Origin: Candidatus Thorarchaeota archaeon
Lineage (GTDB): Archaea; Asgardarchaeota; Thorarchaeia; Thorarchaeales; Thorarchaeaceae
Assembly (NCBI GenBank): GCA_016839245.1
Contig: JAEOUN010000067.1
Coordinates: 1-64,000 of the forward strand
Reading direction: 5' to 3'
DNA length: 64,000 nucleotides
The position numbers and the translations under genes were made by a program. The notes below the pieces were generated by a model, which saw only the letters and a program-made list of their open reading frames with translations, ran no database searches and had not been told where the DNA came from. Positions 59,466-64,000 of this stretch are shown here, piece by piece (the first letter of the stretch is position 1; every line of letters starts with the position of its first letter).

Positions 59466-60089
59466 TCAAGTATGATTCAGCTGGTCAAAGAGTCGTTTAC
59501 TTTCAATCTCAATCTTCTTTCGTACGAGCGTGTATATTTCCTGTTCGAAAACTGAAGGTACAATCTTGACAGTATTACACAATTGATCTACTATTTTCTC
59601 TGCAAGATATTCTGGAGGATCAATACTTCGATTTATGATGCTATTAGCAACTTCTTCACCTACAGCTGTACGAACAACTGATTCAACAACACTCGCAACA
59701 ATTCCTTGAGGATCCATGAAAAAGGGAAGATGCGTATTATCGTGGAGTATGTAGAATCCGAGCTTTTCAGTAATACTCTCTGTATACCATTCAATACTCG
59801 ATTCTTTCATATTTAGCTTTGTCGCAAAGGCATTCTTTGTCAAGGGATTGGGATGACTCCAAGGATGACGAGTCACCATATAGAGTGCGGCTGCAAAAAA
59901 GGGATCCTCTTCACGAGGCAATCCTTCTGTAGAAACATACCGGCGAACTAAGTCGAGCGCTATTTTCTCATACCGCTCGTCAATCTTGTTTTCTTTAAAG
60001 AATTCATGAGCACTGAGGACCATTGATACAACCACCTGAGGACTAACAGCCAAGTTGTCTATTACGTGATTAGATTCCAAAGGGCCCAC
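59466..60089 (-). CDS. Cyclin-box-like protein of unknown function
   Basis: A 207-residue helical protein. Residues about 20-110 resemble a cyclin/TFIIB repeat: RYEKIALDLVRRYVSTEGLPREEDPFFAAALYMVTRHPW, followed by LTKNAFATKLNMKESSIEWYTESI, similar to the AAALYIA...TxxEIA...VTEVTIRNRY layout. The second half is another helical set (MDPQGIVASVVESVVRTAV). It lacks a zinc ribbon. It could be a TFB-related regulator, but this is weakly supported. The start is GTG 60089. Confidence 0.55.
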   Translation of the reverse strand: MGPLESNHVIDNLAVSPQVVVSMVLSAHEFFKENKIDERYEKIALDLVRRYVSTEGLPREEDPFFAAALYMVTRHPWSHPNPLTKNAFATKLNMKESSIEWYTESITEKLGFYILHDNTHLPFFMDPQGIVASVVESVVRTAVGEEVANSIINRSIDPPEYLAEKIVDQLCNTVKIVPSVFEQEIYTLVRKKIEIESKRLFDQLNHT

Positions 60090-60193
60090 TCCAAAACATA
60101 ATGTTGCAATTCGCTTGCCTTTAGTGCTAGCTTATAGGTTATATTCTTTTTCAAAGGAAGACAAGGTGTGTTTCCAAAGGCGCCACGGGCAAA

Positions 60194-60757
60194 TCAACGA
60201 GCACTATATGTCTTTTCAAGAGCCCATCTTAATGCATTTTGAATCTCTTTAAGGCGAGCGTCATCACCAAAGTTACGGATTATCATTTCATCAAGAATGT
60301 TGTCTTCAGCATTGACATCAAAGTCAAATGCCTCATCCCATTCAATCTCACCATTTTCAACACGATGTCGATCCTCTTGTTGGAACTTGCCCAATATTCG
60401 TTCGACAAAGAATCGTGCAAATGCGCCGCGTGTAATATCGTATATTGCGTGCTCAGCAGGGATAATTCTCATACTCTGCTCAATTATTTCGATAGTGCCT
60501 AACTCCAAATCTCCAGCTTTGTTCATTAGAGTGATAGTCTGTGACTCACTACCACTTGCTTCCGACTCTGCGGCAGTACTAGCTTGCGCAGTAGAAGCTA
60601 TTGCAGTATCAGCAGTAATGAAGCTACTTCGCGCAATCTGGGCATCTAAATCCTCTATGTGCTGTTCTAATCTAGCTATCATGTCCTTTAGTCTATCAAT
60701 CTCTTTATTCAGCTCGGTTCGTATACTAAGAAGAACTTGTATCTCTGGAGTTGCCAA
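60194..60757 (-). CDS. Coiled-coil protein of unknown function
   Basis: A 187-residue acidic protein. Residues 8-42 form a coiled coil (RTELNKEIDRLKDMIARLEQHIEDLDAQIA). An Ala/Ser/Thr-rich linker of about 35 residues follows. The last 90 residues form an acidic helical domain (ITRGAFARFFVERILGKFQQEDRHR, DNILDEMIIRNF). No enzymatic motif. The architecture suggests an oligomeric scaffold or adaptor. The start is TTG 60757. It stands 104 bases downstream of the cyclin-like gene. Confidence 0.6.
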   Translation of the reverse strand: MATPEIQVLLSIRTELNKEIDRLKDMIARLEQHIEDLDAQIARSSFITADTAIASTAQASTAAESEASGSESQTITLMNKAGDLELGTIEIIEQSMRIIPAEHAIYDITRGAFARFFVERILGKFQQEDRHRVENGEIEWDEAFDFDVNAEDNILDEMIIRNFGDDARLKEIQNALRWALEKTYSAR

Positions 60758-60883
60758 TTCTCACACCTACATAGACTTTAGACTAATCAATTCATACTCT
60801 AACAATATATCATTCATTGTATTATTAGTGCTCGTAGAAAATGAGTGAGAACTAGATAAGTAATAGTCTTGATGTTCCAATGA

Positions 60884-61108
60884 TTAGGTTTCTTCCTCAA
60901 TAACAGTAATGGCAAAATCAGGACACTCAAGTTCACATAGATGACATACTTTGCATGCCTTGATGTCCACAACAATGGGCATAAAGAATCCTCGATTATC
61001 CACTTCTTTAGAAATGGCTAGAACATTATGAGGACAAACTGAGATGCATATGTGGCAGCCTTTGCACATCTTTGAATCTACTTCGATTTGCTTGGCTCTT
61101 TTTGGCAT
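60884..61108 (-). CDS. Two-cluster ferredoxin (KorD/OorD-like)
   Basis: A 74-residue ferredoxin with CKGCHICISVCP and CKVCHLCELECP, two [4Fe-4S] sites. The opening KQIEVDSKMCKGC and the His between Cys (CKGCH) resemble the delta subunit of 2-oxoacid:ferredoxin oxidoreductases. The other subunits are not in the window. It is transcribed alone with short spacers. Confidence 0.88.
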   Translation of the reverse strand: MPKRAKQIEVDSKMCKGCHICISVCPHNVLAISKEVDNRGFFMPIVVDIKACKVCHLCELECPDFAITVIEEET

Positions 61109-61227
61109 TGGTTGAACCTCAATTCTCGACGAAATCTGGAGAGATATAAAACGCTATTTATCTGACAAGAAATGAAGATGATTAAATACCCAAACTATGG
61201 TCAATATTGTGCACAGGTGTGATTTGT

Positions 61228-61938
61228 TTGAAACCGTATGTGGTGTTCATGTGCCCAAAATGCAAAGGCTTCACCAATGCGCCAATGGGACAGAGAAGGA
61301 GAAGATGTAGCTATTGTGGTAACATTATTGATATTTCAAAAGCAAATCTAGCGATTTTTGATACTCCAGAACAAGCATCCGCGGCAGTAAAGGAATTTAA
61401 CGCATCGAAAGGCGGGGATGAATTCAAAGAGGCTGTTGAAAGATCTCGAGAACATTTCAAATCTCTATTACCCCCTCAGCAGATAGATGGAAAGGATATT
61501 TCCGATGACGAAAGACTTGCTCCGCCTCAGGGAAAAAGAAGAATCCTTATGGCAATATTAGAAAAAGAGGCACAGAATAGACCATGTTCTCTTGACAAGC
61601 TAGAAAAAATGATCGAAACTGAAGGATTGGAATGGACATGGGTGGAGAAGCAGATTGAGTCCTTGGCTAATAGCGGAGTGCTCATTTTCCCACGACCTTG
61701 GACAATTCAACTTGTCATTATTGATGATAAATTAGAGTCAAGTGCAAGTAGTAAGGATGTGACAGAGGATATAATATCGTTACTAAAAAGCGAAGGGGGA
61801 GCAACACGAGTGGATGAAATTATAGACTTCTTTACTAAGAGGGGCATTTCAGAAGATTCAGTAGAAAATTCATTGGAACGTCTGATGCGATCAGGTGATA
61901 TTTACCAACCCCGTCCGGGTTTTGTACAAATCATATGA
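61228..61938 (+). CDS. Zinc-ribbon protein with two winged-helix domains (DUF1922-like N-term)
   Basis: The N-terminal VVFMCPKCKGFTNAPMGQRRRRCSYCGNIIDI is a DUF1922-like zinc ribbon (CxxC...CxxC). A linker of about 80 residues follows, then two winged-helix segments: PCSLDKLEKMIETEGLEWTWVEKQIESLANSGVLIFPRP and GGATRVDEIIDFFTKRGISEDSVENSLERLMRSGDIYQPRPGF. The second resembles the MCM C-terminal wHTH. The likely start is TTG 61228 (MKPYVVF), with AGGTG about eight bases before it. A nucleic-acid role is likely. Confidence 0.75.
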   Translation: MKPYVVFMCPKCKGFTNAPMGQRRRRCSYCGNIIDISKANLAIFDTPEQASAAVKEFNASKGGDEFKEAVERSREHFKSLLPPQQIDGKDISDDERLAPPQGKRRILMAILEKEAQNRPCSLDKLEKMIETEGLEWTWVEKQIESLANSGVLIFPRPWTIQLVIIDDKLESSASSKDVTEDIISLLKSEGGATRVDEIIDFFTKRGISEDSVENSLERLMRSGDIYQPRPGFVQII

Positions 61939-61987
61939 CCAATACGATTCATTGAATAAGCCTTGAATCTATTATGTGGTGAGAGAA

Positions 61988-62377
61988 ATGCCTATTGTCG
62001 AACTCGTGGCCAAAAAGATGCTGGAGAATAATCCAGAATTAGGTCTCGAAATAGTCGACTTAATTGTACTTTTATGGATGTATTCCAATCCATATGATAG
62101 TCATCGACGCCAACTCAGCTCAATGCGTACCGTCTTAAAGATGACAGAAACCATGCAGGTTCCTGGAGGAGGGTTAGATATCACTGAGGAGGAACTTACG
62201 CAGATAGTACTAAAGAGTCTTCAAAAACTAAGGAGATTAGGACTGGCATTTATTCAATCTGCAGGGATTCATTATATCAAAGGTACGCTGACAGAGTCAG
62301 GAATTGAATTTGTGAAGAAAAATGTACAAACGCCAATTATGAAACGCGTCACCGCAGAGTTTGGAAATAATCCCTAA
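61988..62377 (+). CDS. Winged-helix-like protein of unknown function
   Basis: About 129 residues and helical. The C-terminal half (ITEEELTQIVLKSLQKLRRLGLAFIQSAGIHYIKGTLTESGIEFVKK) looks like a winged helix with a beta hairpin. ATG 61988 has GGTGAG five bases upstream; a GTG at 61976 is possible. It follows the zinc-ribbon protein by 49 bases and may share its transcript. Not recognised as a family. Confidence 0.6.
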   Translation: MPIVELVAKKMLENNPELGLEIVDLIVLLWMYSNPYDSHRRQLSSMRTVLKMTETMQVPGGGLDITEEELTQIVLKSLQKLRRLGLAFIQSAGIHYIKGTLTESGIEFVKKNVQTPIMKRVTAEFGNNP

Positions 62378-62402
62378 TGCATAATCACAGACATGTGACA
62401 AT

Positions 62403-62411
62403 GTTTAAATG
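62403..62411 (+). promoter_or_regulatory. TATA-like element ahead of a possible small RNA
   Basis: GTTTAAATG at 62403-62411 lies about 215 bases before the uL22 start and would give a start near 62432. That distance is long for a ribosomal protein leader, so it may serve a separate RNA. Confidence 0.4.
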
Positions 62412-62431
62412 TAAACAATTTCCGAAAGCGG

Positions 62432-62560
62432 TGAGTCGCAATTAGGACGTGACTGTTTCAGCTCCTTAGGAGACAGTACAGGCATCTTAGTTCTGCTCGC
62501 GAGAACAGCTTGTAAACGTGTGCCAAATGGACTGGAGTGGTTGCATAACGCGATAATGAC
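62432..62560 (+). ncRNA. Possible structured small RNA or leader
   Basis: Two hairpins lie in this protein-free 240-base stretch. CTGTTTC (62453-62459) pairs with GAGACAG (62470-62476) around a ten-base loop, and ACA follows at 62478-62480. GTTCT (62490-62494) pairs with AGAAC (62502-62506), enclosed by GGCA at 62481 and TGCC at 62521. This outline resembles H/ACA guide RNA but lacks a full pseudouridine pocket. It may instead be the leader of the uL22 operon. Low confidence. Confidence 0.25.
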
Positions 62561-62568
62561 TTCAAGCT

Positions 62569-62580
62569 TACATAATAAAA
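62569..62580 (+). promoter_or_regulatory. TATA-like element for the uL22-uS3 operon
   Basis: TTACATAATAAAA around 62569-62580 lies about 40 bases before the uL22 ATG, giving a short leader. It is the closer and more usual promoter position for this operon. Confidence 0.4.
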
Positions 62581-62617
62581 TGAGCTTTGAAAAGTCCCAC
62601 AGCGGAAGTGAGGCAAG

Positions 62618-63082
62618 ATGCCATCATATGGATATTCAATCATAGGCATTGACCCGGATAGGACAGCTATCGCTAGCGGTAGAAACATGCGGGTATCCCC
62701 GAAACACTGCAGAGAAGTCTGTAAAGAGATTCGAGGGAAGAATCTTGACAAGGCCATCGAATTATTAGAGGCAGTTGTTGAAGAAAAAGCATGGATTCCC
62801 TATAAGCGTCATTACAAGAAACGCGGACATCATCCCGGAATGAAAAAATGGGCAGCTGGAGGACATCCAGTAAAAGCATCAAATTACATCTTAAAAATTC
62901 TGAAGAATGCTGAATCAAATGCTGACAATAAGGGTCTAGATATCGATCGACTCAAAGTCATTCATGCAGTCACACATAGAGGTAGAATCTACAAGAAATT
63001 TGTCGAGAGAGCATTTGGAAGGAGTACAGCCTATTTTGAACAATCTTCCCATGTGGAAATTGTAGTTGAAGAGGTGGACTAA
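62618..63082 (+). CDS. rpl22: Large ribosomal subunit protein uL22
   Basis: The archaeal/eukaryotic form of L22, lining the peptide exit tunnel. GRNMRVSPKHCREVCKEIRGKNLDKAIELLE starts the globular domain, and WIPYKRHYKKRGH plus GMKKWAAGGHPVKASNYILKIL is the archaeal extension. VIHAVTHRGRIYKKFVERAFGRST is the end. The length of 154 residues is typical. In most archaea it follows uS19; here an apparently separate promoter and unrelated genes precede it. The uS3 GTG starts one base after its stop. Confidence 0.96.
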   Translation: MPSYGYSIIGIDPDRTAIASGRNMRVSPKHCREVCKEIRGKNLDKAIELLEAVVEEKAWIPYKRHYKKRGHHPGMKKWAAGGHPVKASNYILKILKNAESNADNKGLDIDRLKVIHAVTHRGRIYKKFVERAFGRSTAYFEQSSHVEIVVEEVD

Positions 63083-63997
63083 GTGTCGGCAGTGAAATAC
63101 TTCGTTGAGCAAAATTCACGAAGGCTTGCAATTGACGAGTTCCTTTCAAAAGAACTCAATGCTGCAGGATATGGTGGTGTTGAGATTCGGAAGATGCCAA
63201 TGAAAACGGAGGTCGTTGTTCATGCATCCCGCCCTGGCGTTGTCATTGGACGCCGTGGATCAAAAATCAGAGATCTGACCTATATACTTGAGAATGAATT
63301 CGGTATCGAAAATGTACAGGTCGAGGTCAATGAGATTGAGAATCCATGGTTAGATGCAGCAGTAATGGCGTCTAGACTTGCTAGACAACTAGAACGTGGA
63401 GTACGATTCCGCAGAATGGCGTATTGGATTCTTAGAAGAGTCATGAGAGCCGGTGCAATTGGTTGCGAAATTATTGTAAAAGGAAAACTCTCAAGCCGAA
63501 GAGCACGATACCAGAAATTCAAACAGGGTACAATTGCCAAAACAGGAGAGCCAGCTGATGCATTTGTAGATGAGGCAGATGACAGAGCAGTTCTCAAACC
63601 AGGAGTTATTGGAATCAAGGTACGGATCATGAGGCCAGAATCAAAACTTCCTGGTATTGTCCACATTAAACCACCAAAGCCTAGAAAACAAGAAGAGATT
63701 GAGTTAGTGAAGAAACCAGAGGAAGAAGTCACCTCTGATGAAGAAGAAGTTGTGGAAGAGGTTTTGGAGGGAATTACAGATATTGATGAATTACGTGAAC
63801 TTGAGGAACTTGATGGACTTGAGCTCGTAGATGATGTGACATCAGACGAGGTTATCTCAACACCAGAAGAGAAACCTGAGAAAAAAGTCACCGAAAAAGA
63901 AACTGAAACAAAGAATGAGAAACTCGATAATGTGGAGGATTCTATTGCCGAAGATCTTGAACAGCTTGATGCTTTGGACAAGGAGGAAATTGACTGA
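63083..63997 (+). CDS. rps3: Small ribosomal subunit protein uS3 with long acidic tail
   Basis: The KH domain is at about 45-115 (ASRPGVVIGRRGSKIRDLTYIL is the GxxG region). The C-terminal S3 domain includes RRMAYWILRRVMRAGAIGCEIIVKGKLSSRRAR and PGVIGIKVRIMRPESKLPG, ending near 205. From about 215 the protein continues for 90 residues of Glu/Asp-rich sequence with Val and Lys, low in complexity. Archaeal uS3 proteins often have some tail, but this is long. The gene starts at GTG 63083 and is coupled to uL22. Confidence 0.95.
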   Translation: MSAVKYFVEQNSRRLAIDEFLSKELNAAGYGGVEIRKMPMKTEVVVHASRPGVVIGRRGSKIRDLTYILENEFGIENVQVEVNEIENPWLDAAVMASRLARQLERGVRFRRMAYWILRRVMRAGAIGCEIIVKGKLSSRRARYQKFKQGTIAKTGEPADAFVDEADDRAVLKPGVIGIKVRIMRPESKLPGIVHIKPPKPRKQEEIELVKKPEEEVTSDEEEVVEEVLEGITDIDELRELEELDGLELVDDVTSDEVISTPEEKPEKKVTEKETETKNEKLDNVEDSIAEDLEQLDALDKEEID

Positions 63998-64000
63998 TGG
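63997..64000 (+). CDS. Start of the next ribosomal operon gene (cut by window end)
   Basis: ATG at 63997 overlaps the uS3 stop by one base (TGATG), with AAGGAGG about ten bases upstream. Only the first codon and one more base are visible. In archaeal operons the next gene is usually uL29, so that is the likely identity, but it cannot be read here. Confidence 0.5.

Noticed and set aside
63280..63981. Long Ser-rich minus-strand frame opposite uS3
   Set aside because: It is the antisense of the acidic tail and KH domain; low-complexity Ser from GAA/GAG-rich coding DNA.
1..64000. CRISPR arrays, insertion sequences and prophage genes
   Set aside because: No regularly spaced direct repeats, transposases or integrases were seen in either strand.

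Overview
This is a gene-dense archaeal window of about 64 kb; no stretch longer than about 300 bases lacks a gene. Archaeal markers are two TFB transcription factors, RpoP, aIF1, archaeal-type LeuRS, uL22 and uS3, a tRNA-splicing endonuclease, geranylgeranylglyceryl phosphate synthase and type 2 MetAP. PSTK, SepSecS, archaeal/eukaryotic SelB and tRNA-Sec occur together with a Roadblock/LC7 protein, a Get3-like ATPase, Mvh/Hdr-type redox genes and tungsten aldehyde oxidoreductases. This combination suggests an anaerobic Asgard archaeon (Lokiarchaeota- or Thorarchaeota-like). The lineage is an inference, because no rRNA or eukaryotic-signature set large enough to settle it is present.

Layout. 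1-5.2 kb: end of purB, a conserved unknown gene, a two-gene ABC-2 exporter and an amidohydrolase. 5.3-21.1 kb: a PAS histidine kinase, two separate ferredoxin-AOR modules, two tandem ClC proteins, a PreA-like flavoprotein, an M24 peptidase, a PfkB kinase, a MoaD-like protein and a cyclic amidohydrolase. 21.1-24.6 kb: small regulators and a three-gene MvhD-G-A hydrogenase unit whose large subunit stops before the C-terminal nickel motif. 24.6-33 kb: a membrane histidine kinase, leuS, a methyltransferase, an M14-like protein apparently without zinc ligands, and an ICMT-like methyltransferase divergent from an unknown gene across a palindromic site. 33.2-38.7 kb: TFB, then the selenocysteine locus: PSTK facing selB-sepSecS-unknown gene-tRNA-Sec. 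38.8-46.7 kb: a NapH-like polyferredoxin, a ModE-like regulator, several small Cys-rich or membrane proteins, an AIR-synthase-like protein, EndA, a PhoU/DUF47 protein and UppP. 46.9-54.5 kb: a Get3-like ATPase coupled to a 34-residue membrane peptide, RpoP, a radical SAM protein, aIF1, a second TFB, MetAP, Roadblock, GGGPS and a second ICMT-like protein. 54.6-62.4 kb: HdrA, MobA, HypD and several conserved small proteins. 62.4-64 kb: a possible small RNA and the start of a ribosomal operon (uL22, uS3, next gene).

Working together. Hydrogenase (MvhDGA, HypD) and HdrA point to flavin-based electron bifurcation between H2, ferredoxin and a disulfide or other acceptor. The AOR-ferredoxin modules, MoaD, MobA and ModE form a tungsto/molybdopterin theme. 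The selenocysteine locus makes and delivers Sec-tRNA, yet no in-frame UGA selenoprotein was recognised in the window. The truncated hydrogenase large subunit matches the split VhuA/VhuU arrangement of selenium hydrogenases, so the missing Sec peptide may lie elsewhere in the genome. This link between the two loci is the most notable hypothesis here.
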